A stretch of DNA of 64,000 nt from the NCBI GenBank assembly GCA_003013855.2, contig ML058507.1:3968001-4032000 (forward strand), given 5' to 3'. This stretch comes from Liriodendron chinense. Taxonomy: Eukaryota > Streptophyta > Magnoliopsida > Magnoliales > Magnoliaceae. Made by a program: the position numbers and the translations under genes. Position 1 is the first letter of the stretch. Every line of letters begins with the position of its first letter. This document shows positions 33,201 through 43,833 of this stretch, in pieces. Under the pieces are notes generated by a model. The model was not told the DNA's origin, did not search any database, and was given only the letters and a program-made list of their open reading frames with translations.

Positions 33201-33720
33201 TCGAGTTTGGGTTTAGGTTTAGGTTAGAGCTGTGGATTTAGGAATAGGTGTAGGTTTAGGTTAGGTGAATTGAGTTTAGGATTAGGTTTAGCTGTAGGTT
33301 TAGGAATTATGGTTCATGATCGGGTTTAGGTTTAGGTTTTTGAGTTTCGGTTTAGGTTTAGGTTAGAGTTGTAGATTTAGGAATAGGTGTAGGTTTAGGT
33401 TAGGTGAATTGAGTTTAGCATTAGGTTTAGGCGTAGGTTTAGGAAATCGGGTTCGGGATCGGGTTTAGGTTTAGGTTTTCGAGTTTAGGTTTAGGTTTAG
33501 GTTTAGGTTAGAGTTGTGGATTTAGGAATAGGTGTAGGTTTAGGTTAGGTGGTTTGAGTTTAGGTTTAGGTTTAGGCCTAGGCTTAGGATTTCGGGTTGG
33601 AGATCGGGTTTAGGTTTAGGTTTTCGAGTTTGGGTTTAGGTTTAGGTTAGAGTTGTGGATTTAGGAATAGGTGTAGGTTTAGGTTAGGTGATTTGAGTTT
33701 AGGATTAGGTTTAGACCTAG
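27277..33720 (+). repeat. Telomere-like tandem array, about 138-bp monomer, part 1
   Basis: About 47 monomers of roughly 138 bp (some shortened to about 110-128), each starting GTTAGAGTTGTGGATTTAGG and made largely of TTTAGG hexamers plus a non-telomeric core around TCGGGTTCGGGATCGGG. Diagnostic variants recur at fixed distances: AATTTAGCTTAGG at 28773 and 30742 (1969 bp); TTTAGCCGTA at 29211 and 31180 (1969 bp) and at 31741; GATCGAGGTTAGG at 29784 and 32447, AGGTTCGAGT at 30141 and 32804, and GCTGTAGG at 30628 and 33291 (all 2663 bp). This shows higher-order duplication. The array is non-coding. It begins 27 bp from the TNP2 start and continues beyond the inserted Ogre-like element at 57064. 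Confidence 0.95.
33716..33720 (+). repeat. Target-site duplication CCTAG, left copy
   Basis: CCTAG directly before the LTR start TGTAGACACC at 33721, repeated directly after the other LTR at 57064-57068. Confidence 0.9.
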
Positions 33721-33942
33721 TGTAGACACCTCACCTTCGGCTACGATGTTGGTAGAGATAGCTGAATGAATGGAGGACCATACCCCCAAATCCCATGTCC
33801 AAACTCAGCCAAACTCACCCTTGTAAGCCCCAATCTATAGCCCAGGTCAAGCCTGAACCCAGTCAATTCACCCCTAAGCATCAGCCCAAAAAACTCCCCA
33901 TAAGAAAAATCAGTCAAAAAATCCCAAAAAAGTCAAACTTGG

Positions 33943-33988
33943 TGAGTCAACCCGCTGAGTCAAATCACCGAGTCAACCCACTGAGTCA
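33943..33988 (+). repeat. 13-bp tandem repeats with TGAGTCA
   Basis: TGAGTCA at 33943, 33956 and 33982 and CGAGTCA at 33969, exactly 13 bp apart, with a degenerate fifth at 33995. The 3' LTR has five (55809, 55822, 55835, 55848, 55861). TGAGTCA is the GCN4/AP-1-type bZIP site. The block lies about 210 bp upstream of the TATA box. Confidence 0.85.
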
Positions 33989-34194
33989 ACTCACCGTGTT
34001 AACCCATCTCCCAAACCCAATCAACCCATTGAGTTCCAAACCGCAGCCTCGGAGCAGGTCCGTACTACCAAACCAAGGGGTTTTCTGCTTCAGGTTCGGA
34101 GGTCGTACACTCCGAACCCGAAGCAAAACGACCTTACGGGCGGCCCCCAGGGTGCCGCCCAAAAATATTTATGGGCTCCGCCACTGCCCACTGC

Positions 34195-34202
34195 TATAAA
34201 TA
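34195..34202 (+). promoter_or_regulatory. LTR promoter TATA box (TATAAATA)
   Basis: TATAAATA followed by a C/T-rich stretch and CATTCAATACACACC about 30 bp on, a plausible start region. The same arrangement is at 56075-56082 in the 3' LTR. Confidence 0.75.
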
Positions 34203-34513
34203 CCCCCTCTCCCCTATACATTCAATACACACCTCCCCTCTCTTCAGTCCGAGAGCTCTGAGTCTACCCTCACCCCTTAGCCCGTTTTCCCACCAAGGAG
34301 AGCCCGAGGGAGAAGAGCCTAGCCCTGGTCCAGCCCAGCCTGACCCTGGTATAAGTCTCCCAAGCCACCCAAGTCTTGATCTAGCCACTCAAAGCCAACC
34401 CTTACGACACCTCCGTCCATCCAGCTACCCCTTACTAGCATCATCTCATTCGCATTTAATATAAGTGCAACATTTACTTTTCTCCCAACCCCCCTGCTTA
34501 TCATGTCACTACA

Positions 34514-34807
34514 AGCACTTTGATTATTCAAGCACACAACATGTATCTTGCATAAAGCACCTGTCAGTTCGAGCGTATGCTCTGGGCTTGCCTGTTAATT
34601 GAAACCTGCCCATCAGAAACTCTTACTGTTCAAACCTACATTCATACATCAGTCACTCCAAGCACTTTGACCATTCAAACACACAGCATGCATCCCGCAT
34701 AAAGCACCTGTTAGTTTGAGCGTATGCTCTGGGCTTGCCTGTTAATGGAAACATGCCCATCAGAAACTCTTACTAGTTCAGACCTGCATTCATGCGTCAT
34801 ATCATTC
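34514..34807 (+). repeat. 147-bp tandem duplication in the 5' LTR
   Basis: Units beginning AGCACTTTGA at 34514 and 34661, each containing GTATGCTCTGGGCTTGCCTG. It is also present in the 3' LTR (from about 56348), so it predates the insertion. Confidence 0.85.
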
Positions 34808-35234
34808 ATGAGAATGTACGAGGATTAAATCAGACTTTCAAGTATTAGTTCGATTCTGTGAAGTAGAGACCGTAATACGGTACGGGTAGTGTGGGGGGTG
34901 CTTAACCTCTTCCCACCCTGTAACCGTGATCCCTTACCTCGAATCTCTGGCCGCAGATCAAAAGGAGTCATTTTAGAGGAAGGAATCTTCGGATCCCCTT
35001 CTTTAACGTTTCTACAGGGTTTAGCGGACTATAGATTCGAAATAACTGACTAGTGGCGACTCTGGTCTTATACAAACTCATCTAAACACATCCAGCTTAA
35101 CACAACAACCGAACAAAACCTCTCGAGAACGAGGTAAGCCAGTGGCACAAACGGCGATTGGCGCGCACGCACCTCTTCTTTTTCGAAAGGAAGGGAGAAC
35201 GTTCGGGAGCGCGGAACGGCGAGCGTCCACAGAA

Positions 35235-35253
35235 TGGCGACTCTGCTGGGGAT
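35235..35253 (+). other. Primer-binding site, tRNA-Arg type
   Basis: TGGCGACTCTGCTGGGGAT begins three bases after the LTR end. It is complementary to the 3' end of plant tRNA-Arg with one mismatch, the primer known for Ogre elements. Confidence 0.75.
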
Positions 35254-35497
35254 ATGCTAGTCCCACTAGTCGTGATCCGGCTTGAAAAACGAAATCCCTC
35301 CTATACTGGAAAGTCATTAGTCCTCATACAATCTCATCTGTATAGCATTCTACCAAAAAAAAAACAAAAAAAAATAGAAAATCCCAAAACCCAAAAAAGA
35401 GTAGAGTATAGTCCTCACCATTACGCCTCCTCGGGCTCAACGTCTTTGGAAATAACTCCCCTTCCGCAGCATAATCGGCACTCGGGCTCAGCAAGCC

Positions 35498-37750
35498 ATG
35501 TCCGACCATGAAGAGGAAGCTCACCTCTTCCCCGCCATCGAGATGGCCGAAGCGCAACCTCCAGCACAACAACCAGTTGAGAATACACCAATTATGCAAG
35601 AATTGGCACAAGGAATGAGAGCAATGGAAGAAATGCTCTTGCAATTTATGCAAGCACAAGCTACCGCAGCAACCAACAATCAAGTTGGCCCAGTTTAGCA
35701 CTCTCAGCAACCATGTCAGGTCCTTCCGGCCTCCAGTTCAAATCAAGAACAAGTATTAGAGTCTGCCCAGGACTACCGACAATAGCCATCTCAGCCCTTA
35801 GCTATGGGGCATCCTCCTTAGTATCTTCCTACGAAAACAAGACCGTCTCAGAATGTTCCTATCGCAGGAACTTCCAGTTAGCTTCCGGTCAATCTTGCAA
35901 ACAACAATCTCAGTAGATTTCAGCATGTCCCTGCCAATGGGACTCCTTTTCTTTCTCAGCATGTCCCCGCCAATGGGACTTTTACTCAATTTCAGTACAT
36001 CCCCGCCGATGGGATTTCAATTCAATTTCCAGCAATAGGGATAGCATTGGCGAATGCCCACAATGGGGGTCAGTGTCAAGCCCACATCAATCAGCGGACA
36101 GTGGCGAATACCCAACAAGGGGGTCACTTCCCAGCATCTCAGCCTCCTACAAACAGGAGCACTTTTCAATTCCATCACATCCCCGCCGATGGGATTCCAG
36201 TTAATTTTCAGCAATCTTCAATTCAGCAAACTCCAGTTAATTTATAGCAATCTTCAATTCAGCAATCTCTAGTTCATTTCGAGCAAGTTCCAGTTCAACC
36301 TTCAGTACAATCTCCAGTTCAATTACAGTCCTTTTAAGCACAAGTTCGTCAGAATCCAGTTCAATCATCAAATCAATTTCAGCAACCCTGCGGTTGCTTT
36401 CCAGCAAGCCCATAGGGTCGAAGGCATCGAACACTATGCCGAAGAAGAATGTGCCTTATTCCGAGAGGCACTAGTCGTTCGAACAGATCACCCAGGACTG
36501 GACGAGTAGCGGGAGCAGTTCCAGATCTTGCAAAATCAGCTTCAGTGACAACAAGGAATCGATCTACCTTCGACCAAGTTCAGAGACTTGTGTCCTTTCC
36601 CAGATGCTCAGATACCTCAAAACTTTGAGGTACCAAAATTCAAAAGATACGATGGCAGCGGTTGTCCCACAACACATCTCAAGGCCTTCTGTGGAGAGCT
36701 GAGTGCAATCTCAGGAAATGAAGGGGCCCTCATTCGCTTGTTCCAAAAATCTCTGAAGGGCGATGCCCTAGACTGGTACACATCATTGGATTGTCATCGC
36801 ATCAGGACTTGGGAACAACTTTCCCAGGCTTTCGTCGATAGATTCGCGTACAATCTCAACATGGCACCCAGAAGAGCCGACCTCGCGGCCTCAGGCAAAG
36901 GAGTGATGAAACGCTATCAGCTTATGTGGGACGTTGGCGAGCTATGGCAGCCAGAATGTGGACACCTATCGATGATGAAGAACGAATCTCCACGATTGTT
37001 CATTCAACATATCCTGGCATATCTGGATACCTCATCTCGCATCCATATGCGAATTTCTTGCAATTGATCCATGCTGGAGAGTAAGTCGAAGCAGGAATCC
37101 GCGCCGGGACAATCTCCCCATGGCCTCATCAAGCCACTCCAATCAAACATAACAAAGTAGAAGGAAGACCTATCGGATACGAGAACGGAAACCGCAGCGG
37201 TTCTCCTCCTCGCCCGACAGAGGTAAACAGCATCATTACCACTGCTCAGGGCAACCAATATGCTCCCCCACAAGGACGTCAACAATATCAACAGAATCAG
37301 ATTTAGCATCAACCTCAGTGGTATCAGCCACAACCAAATCCTCAACCACAACCACCTCGACAGCAGCAGTAGTTCAAGGGGAACGGCCAATACTCATACC
37401 AGAATCGGCAGAATTACAGGGAGCTAAGGAAATTCACTCCTCTCACTCAACCACTCAGTCAAGTCATGGCTATGCTGGTACAGAAGCAGTTACTCACTCT
37501 GATGGCACTCAGGCCTCCTCCAAATCCTCTGCCTCCAACCTACCGAGAAAATGAGTATTGTGCCTACCATCGAGGGTGTGGCCACACCACTGATCGATGC
37601 CTGACTCTGAAGAATGACATACAAGATCTGATTGATGACCATAAGATCGTCATCTCGATCCCTGGAACTCCTCCAGCAGCTTCCTACCAACATCCTTCAG
37701 AATCCTCTGCCTCAGCATCCGACGGACCCCAGTTCATCTCGTGGCCCCCC
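35498..37750 (+). pseudogene. Ogre-like gag
   Basis: ATG at 35498 opens MSDHEEEAHLFP, with a Gln/Ala-rich helical N-terminus. Next comes a Gln/Pro-rich stretch with about 36-bp repeats encoding variants of QHVPANGT (35918-36040). The Retrotrans_gag core (36600-36900) has FPDAQIPQNFEVPKFKRYDG, LIRLFQKSLKGDALDWY and WEQLSQAFVDRFAYN. A frameshift near 36905 precedes the rest (ISGYLISHPYANFLQLIHAGE), a Gln/Pro-rich linker and the zinc-knuckle-like CAYHRGCGHTTDRC (about 37557-37600). Stops at 35696, 36244 and later break the frame. Confidence 0.85.
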
Positions 37751-38642
37751 CGTCAACAGCAAAGAAGAAGGAGAGAGTCTCGATCACTTCTTCTCCCCTA
37801 TTCAGTCCATTCATGCTTACACTTATGGGCCAACAAATCTTCCTCCGATCTTGTAAGGGGCAAACCCCTTTTCTCCTTCAGTCTCCAAGCCATTAGTACT
37901 TGAAGGAGCACCTCCATATGATGCACCAGTTGTTCAAGGGGCACCTTACAGCCATTCATGTTGGGAGCCAGTCATCTTGGAAGGAGTACAGTCATACATC
38001 GAGCCCACATATGAACCTGTCGTTCTGCAAGGGGCAATCTCAGTTCAGGAACAATTCAATCCGCAATGGAGGGATCATACTCATCATCAGCAAGAACCCA
38101 TTGTCTTGGAAGGAGCTCCTCCGATCAAGCCAGTCATATTGCAAGGGGCAAATCCCGGAGGCGTGTCAATCACACTACGATAGTTGGGACAAACAGAGAA
38201 ACCCCTCACCATATCAAGGGGACCAGCATTCATTCCATGAGAGCCTCCCGCTCCAGGAACGGTCAGGCCAGGACCGCGACCTTATGTGATCTATGAAGAC
38301 AATCATCAATATTACCCCTTCAGCACAGGCAACAATGTAGTCCTCGAGGCAAAAGCTCCATACGAGGAAGATCTGGTATCCACACCAGCATTGTTACAAG
38401 AACCAGTGGTCCTAGAGGACAAAGGAGAGGAAAACTATAAAGAGGTCCCGTGGCTCTATTCGGAATGTGCAGAGGTGGGAAACATGAATCCCAATGGGCA
38501 TTGCATCCGAAGAGATAATCAAAACAGAGGAGATCCCAAGGGCGCTCTCTCAGGTCTCGGCAACAAAAACTAAGCTACATATGATGTAGCGACTCAGCTC
38601 AAGTCGATCCCTGCCCAAATCTCAGTATGGTAGCTACTCTGC
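37751..38642 (+). pseudogene. Gag-protease linker with repeated P-V-V/I-L-Q/E-G-A motifs
   Basis: In the gag frame and its shifted continuations the motif recurs as KPLVLEGAPP, APVVQGAP, EPVILEGV, EPVVLQGA, EPIVLEGAPP and KPVILQGAN between about 37890 and 38150, and as EPVVLED near 38405. No fold is recognised. Several stops are present. Confidence 0.6.
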
Positions 38643-39707
38643 ATGTCGCGTGTACACCGAGAAATGTTCGCCAAAACCTTGAGCGATGCTCATGTCTCCT
38701 CTGATACAGCACTTAAAATGATAGCATTAATGATTGGACAACTCCTGGCTCCGCGCGCCATCACCTTCACTGCTAATGAATTGCCACCAGAAGGGCGCAA
38801 TCATGGGCGATCCCTCAACATAGCCTTACGATATAAAGACTTGTGCGTCCCGTTTTTCCTCATCGATAACGGCTCAAGCTTAAATGTCTGCCCGCTCAAG
38901 ACTGCGAAACGCTTGGGAATCAGTCCCTCTTCATTTCGACCTAGCACCATATACATCAGAGCATTCGACAACATCCGTCGATCAGTGGAAGGGGAGGTCG
39001 ACATAGAGGTACAGATAGGTCTAGAAGTCTCCACCATCACATTCCAAATCCTGTACATATCAGCCTCTTTCAACATGTTGCTCGGACGGCCTTGGCTGCA
39101 AAAGGTTGGAGTTGTGCCATTAACTTTGCATCAAAGGGTGAAGTATATCTGCGGAAATCAAGTGATCTCTATCCATGCAGAGAAGGAACTCATCATTCTT
39201 TCCAATGCTGCTGCCGCTGAACCAGATATCCCTGTCATCGACATCCAACACTCTGAGGAAGACGTCTCGTTTCATAGTTTCGAATTCGAGACTGTGAACG
39301 CTATCGCCAATCCAGAACAGATAAATGTGGATCGTGTCTTTTCACTAGCAGAACGTCTAAGCCTCAAATATCGGATGAAGAATCATTTCAAGTCCAGAAA
39401 GATACCGCTGGTATATAATCAATGCAAATGGGGACTCGAGTACAGGGCAATCTTCATGGACAAAAGAAAGAAGAAATTCCATTGCTCTCCCATTTCATTC
39501 ATCAAACCAAGAGAACCTTGCAAAGATCCAAGAGGGAATCAACCGATTGCACTACACAAAGGCCTCCCGATGAGCCTAGCTTGGGCCACGTGGCCCCCCA
39601 TTCAATGGGATCGGATTCTCAAACCACCTAAGCTCCGGAAGAAGAAGAAGAGGATGAAGACAAAGAAGAAATTCAAATACAACAGCTTCAGGATCAGGGT
39701 ACTCTGA
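38643..39707 (+). pseudogene. Ogre-like Asp protease
   Basis: One of the longest uninterrupted frames in the element. After TANELPPEGRNHGRSL comes the active-site region PFFLIDNGSSLNVCPLKTA (about residues 77-95). The catalytic triad is D-N-G-S, a common variant in Tat/Ogre proteases. The core closes with FNMLLGRPWL (about residues 143-152). It then runs through an uncharacterised region to a Lys-rich end (KKKKRMKTKKKF). The flanking gag and RT are broken, so it cannot act in a complete polyprotein. Confidence 0.8.
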
Positions 39708-39718
39708 TACCTGCTCCC

Positions 39719-39862
39719 AACCAGGGGCACAACCTGCCCACTTCAACTCCAATCAACCAGGGGCACAATCTGCCCACTTCAGCATCAATCAACCAGGGGC
39801 ACAACTTGCCCATCTCAATATCAATCAGCAAGGGGCACGACTCGCCCATCTCTGCAGAACCA
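39719..39862 (+). repeat. 36-bp tandem repeat between protease and RT
   Basis: Four units of AACCAGGGGCACAAC(C/T)TGCC type at 39719, 39755, 39791 and 39827 (the last AGCAAGGGGCAC), followed by a weaker one. The unit is 12 codons long, so it would preserve frame. Confidence 0.85.
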
Positions 39863-40000
39863 ACATCATCAATCATCAGCCAGGAGCAGAAGCAGCCCAT
39901 TCATTGGACTAAGAAAGGGAAATGGCCCGCCCTAGATTGGTCCGATGTCCAGATTCCGAACTCATGTCTCGTTGTGAAACCAGACGAACTTTAGTGCGAG

Positions 40001-40378
40001 GTAAGCGATCAGGACCCAACCAGCGAGAAATCATGGTCATTGGGCTAGACTGTGATTCTTCGCCCGAATCATCAACCCCCACCTCTCCAGGGGAAGGAGT
40101 GTGGGGTCCTGAATGGTCATTTACTCCCCTAACTTCTGAATCAGCCAGAGAGTCATCTGAGGGCTCTGGCTTCCAAAAAAAACGTCGTTTTAAGCAGCGA
40201 GCGGAGCTTTGGGACAAGCTGGGATCAATCATGGTCTGCAATGCCCGCTTGTTCAGAGTCCCGTGAATTTTAAAAATCCAAAAAAATAAAAAACTTTCAA
40301 AAAACAAAAACATGTAGCATTTCAATTCCAGAAAATTCTCAAAAACTAAAAAACATTTCTTTTCCCGCATTCAATAAT
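40001..40378 (+). other. Candidate intron between protease and RT
   Basis: A strong donor GCGAG/GTAAGC lies at 40000/40001, and the region ends in an A-rich then pyrimidine-rich stretch before the RT frame near 40379. An intron at this place is a known trait of Ogre elements. The acceptor could not be fixed; GCCAAG at about 40381-40386 is one option. An open frame of 114 codons (39922-40266) overlaps it and could instead be linker coding. Confidence 0.35.
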
Positions 40379-42530
40379 GTGCCAAGTTCGTCTAAAGAAT
40401 CGCATAAGTTTGAAGTCGAATCATATGATTTTGACATCGAATTAGACTTCGAACTCATGGGTTTGGACGAAGCTCGGGATGAGGAAGATGATGACCCAGC
40501 TCCCGAACTAGAGGATCTCCTCAAAAAGTTCGAATCTAAAGCCAATGTTGTAGCCGATGATTTCGGGATAGTAAACTTGGGGACACCTGAGATCCTTAGG
40601 GAAGTACGCATGGGAAAATCGTTGCCACCAGAGATGAAGCAGAGAATGATAGAGTTCCTAGCTCCAAGATTGTCCAACTTTGCATCCTCACATGAAGACA
40701 TGCTGGGGTTCGATGAAGAGCTCGTTGTACACCATCTGCCAACCAAGCCGGATATGAAGCCAGTAAAGCAGAAACTTCGAAGAATGAAGCCAGAATGGGC
40801 CCTGAAAGTTCGAGATGAAGTCATCAAGTAATACAACGCGAGATTCTTGGTAGTCTCCAACTACCCTGAATGGCTCGCCAATATCGTACCAGTACCAAAG
40901 AAGGATGGCAAGGTTCGAATGTGCATCGATTTCTGAGATCTCAACAAGGCCAGTCTTAAAGATGACTTCCCTTTGCCACATATCGACACTCTGGTCGACA
41001 ACACTGCTGGGTACAAGATCTTCTCATTCATGGACGGATTCTCAGGTTACAATCAGATCAAGATGGCCGTCGAAGATCACGAGAAGACATCGTTTATCAC
41101 TCCCTGGGGAACCTTCTATTACAGGGTAATGCCGTTCGGAGAACGCAAGAGCAACATATCAGTGAGCAATGACAACATTATTCCACGACATGATGAATAA
41201 AGAACTCGAAGTATATGTGGACGATATGATCATCAAATCTCGCACAATTGAAGGACACTTTGAAGATCTGAAGAAGTTATTCAACAGACTAGAAAAGTAC
41301 AAGGTCCGCCTCAACCCTCAGAAATGTGTTTTTGGTGCAATGGGAGGCAAGCTCCTTGGCTTTATGGTGAGCGAGGATGGCATCAGGGTCGACGAGACCA
41401 AAACCAGAGCAATCATCGAGATGCCCCCTCCTAGAACAGAGAAAGAGATTCGTGGCTTCCTTGGCAGAATTCAATACATCAGTCGCTTCATCGCACAGCT
41501 CACACCTATCTGTGAACCCATATTCAAGCTCCTTCGGAAGAACGTTCCAAGAGAATGGAATGACGATTGCCAAGTTGCCTTCGACGTCATCAAGAAGTAT
41601 CTCAAGAATCCTCCAGTCCTAGTGTCGCCCACTCCCGGATGACCACTGTTGTTATACATCTTGGTAGCAGCAGAAGCCATTGACTGTGTTCTCGGCCAGC
41701 ACGACGAGACCGGGAAGAAGGAACAAGCGATATACTATTTGAGCCGAAAGTTCACCAACTACGAGACCAGGTATTCCCCGATTGAGAAGACTTGCCTCGC
41801 CCTAGTCTGGGCAACTCAGTAACTCCGTCAATACATGATTGCGTTCCCTATTCTCCTACTCGCTCACATGGATCCGCTCAAATACCTGTTCGAGAAACCG
41901 GCACTCACTAGAAGGATAGCTAAATGGCAGCTACTCGTGTCCGAATTCGACATCACCTATGTCACTCAGAAGGCAATCAAAGGGCAGGCCCTCGCCGATC
42001 ATCTTGCTGCTCACTCTCTCCTGGATTATCAACCGCTTAAGACATCTTCCCTGATGAAGATTTCTTGTTTATTGAAGGTGAAGAAAAGAAGGAAAAAGAT
42101 GAGTAGACGTTATTCTTCGATGGCGTAGCAAATTCTAAAGGAAGTGGTATCGGAGCAATCCTCTACTCTCCAGATGATGTCTCTATTCCTATCTCAAGGC
42201 GCATAGCATTCGAGTGCACCAACAACATGGCAGAGTACGAAGCATGCATCGCTAACTTAAAAGAAGCCATAATCTTGGGCGTCAAGAAGCTACGAGTATT
42301 TGGAGACTCACAGCTTATCATCAATCAGACCAATGGCGAATGGAAAACCAAGGACGAGAAGTTAATACCATACCATGTGTATCTTAAAAACTTGATCGAA
42401 GAAATCAAGGAAATCACCTTCTCATACATGCCTAGAGCCAAGAATCAGTTTCAGATGCTCTCGCTACACTCACATCAATGCTCGAGATCCGAAAGGAGCT
42501 TTGGAGTGGGAGCTCACAGTTGAAACTCAA
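40379..42530 (+). pseudogene. Ogre-like reverse transcriptase with two RNase H domains
   Basis: An acidic lead-in is followed by RT: ANIVPVPKKDGKVRMCIDF, a stop, DLNKASLKDDFPLPHID, MDGFSGYNQIKM, FITPWGTFYYRVMPFG, a frameshift near 41140, and the catalytic YVDDM at 41214-41228. The connection and first RNase H include FLGRIQYISRFI, a stop at 41640, and AIYYLSRKFTNYETRYSPIEKT. A second RNase H follows (FFDGVANSKGSGIGAIL at about 42113, NNMAEYEAC, VFGDSQLIINQ, PRAKNQF). Two RNase H domains in tandem mark the Tat lineage. At least five stops interrupt it. Confidence 0.88.
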
Positions 42531-42589
42531 GATGAACCTGCTTTCTGCTTGTAAATAGAAGAAGCCGAAGCTGTCCCTAACAAACCCTG

Positions 42590-43833
42590 GTATGCTGACA
42601 TCAAGCAATATCTCGAAACCCGGAAGTATCCGGAGTCAGCAACAGCAACAGATCGCCGAACCATCCAGCGTTTGGCCGGCCAGTTCACCATCAGTGGCAA
42701 AGCTCTTTACAAGCGATCCTATAATCACGTCCTCCTTCGATGCGTCGACGAAACAGATGCTGCAAAGATCATGAAAGAAATACACGAAGGAATCTGTGGC
42801 CTACACATGAACGGGCATATGATGGCAAAGAAGATTCTACGACTCAACTACTATTGGCTCACCATGGAGACAGACTGCTGCCAGCACGTCAGAAAATGCT
42901 TTAAGTGTCAGGAGCATGCGAATCAAATTCATGCCCCCTCAACAGAATTGTTCAGTCTGACGACTCCCTGGCCCTTCTCCATGTGGGGACTCGACATCAT
43001 TGGGAAGATTAGTTCCAAAGCATCAAATAGTCATGAGTATATACTTGTGGCAGTCGAATACTTCACCAAGTAGGTAGAAGCAGCCTCCTACACCACAATT
43101 ACAGCATCCCAGGTGATCAAATTCATGAAGGACAACATCATATGCCGGTATGGAATCCCTAATGCTATCATCACAGATAATGGGACCCTGTTCGTCAACA
43201 AGAAGATGAGTGACTTCCTCAGCAAGTTCAAGATTCAGCGTCATCGATCAAGCCCCTATCATCCTCAGATGAATGGTGGGGTAGAAGCTGCAAACAAGAC
43301 AATCGTCAGGATACTCAAGAAGATGGTCATGACTCATCGAGATTGGTCAGACATGCTCCCATATGCACTTTGGGCCTATCGAACGTCTGTACGGTCTGCT
43401 ACAGGTGTTACTCCTTTCGAGCTTACTTATGGAATTGAAGCAGTTCTACTGGTCGAGGTGAAAATACCGTCACCATGAGTGTTACTAGAAAGCGGAATTG
43501 AAGAAGGAGAATGACAACGGGCCAGATTTGATCAGTTACAGCTAGCAGATGAGAAGCGCATGAGTGCGCTAAGTCATGCTCAGTGTAATCAGAAAAGGAT
43601 CGCTCGGGCTTACAACAAGAGAGTCCGAAAATTTCAAGGTGGGCAACATGGTCATGAAGAAGATTCTACCGTCGCACCTTTCGGATCCGAGGGGAAAGTT
43701 CAAACCCTCGTGGGACGGACCGCTGATCATCAGAGAAGTACTTCCCAGAGGAGCCCTTAGACTCACCAGCATGAAAGGGGTGGATCTTCCTGAGCCAATC
43801 AACACTGACAAAGTGAAGATCTTTCACGGGTAA
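42590..43833 (+). pseudogene. Ogre-like integrase
   Basis: The H-H-C-C zinc region (HEGICGLHMNGHMMAKK ... CCQHVRKCFKCQEH, about 42785-42915) is followed by the catalytic core: WGLDIIGKI (Asp), VAVEYFTK-stop-VEA, IITDNGTLF (Asp) and NGGVEAANKTI (Glu). The C-terminal part has WAYRTSVRSATGVTPFELTYG, two stops near 43476-43515, a frameshift near 43640, then FKPSWDGPLIIREV and INTDKVKIFHG. All three catalytic residues are kept, but stops make it inactive. Confidence 0.88.

Larger units (their letters stand above)
33721..35231 (+). repeat. 5' LTR of the Ogre-like element
   Basis: Runs TGTAGACACC...GCGTCCACA, 1511 bp. It contains 13-bp TGAGTCA repeats (33943-33988), a TATAAATA box at 34195-34202 and a 147-bp tandem duplication (34514 and 34661, unit start AGCACTTTGA). 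Confidence 0.92.

Noticed and set aside
27277..33720. CRISPR array or protein-coding repeat
   Set aside because: Repeats are contiguous without unique spacers, the genome is eukaryotic, and no frame is open; it is a tandem satellite-like array.
27277..33720. True telomere end
   Set aside because: The unit is mainly TTTAGG within 138-bp monomers, not TTTAGGG, and unique sequence and other elements follow on both sides, so it is interstitial.
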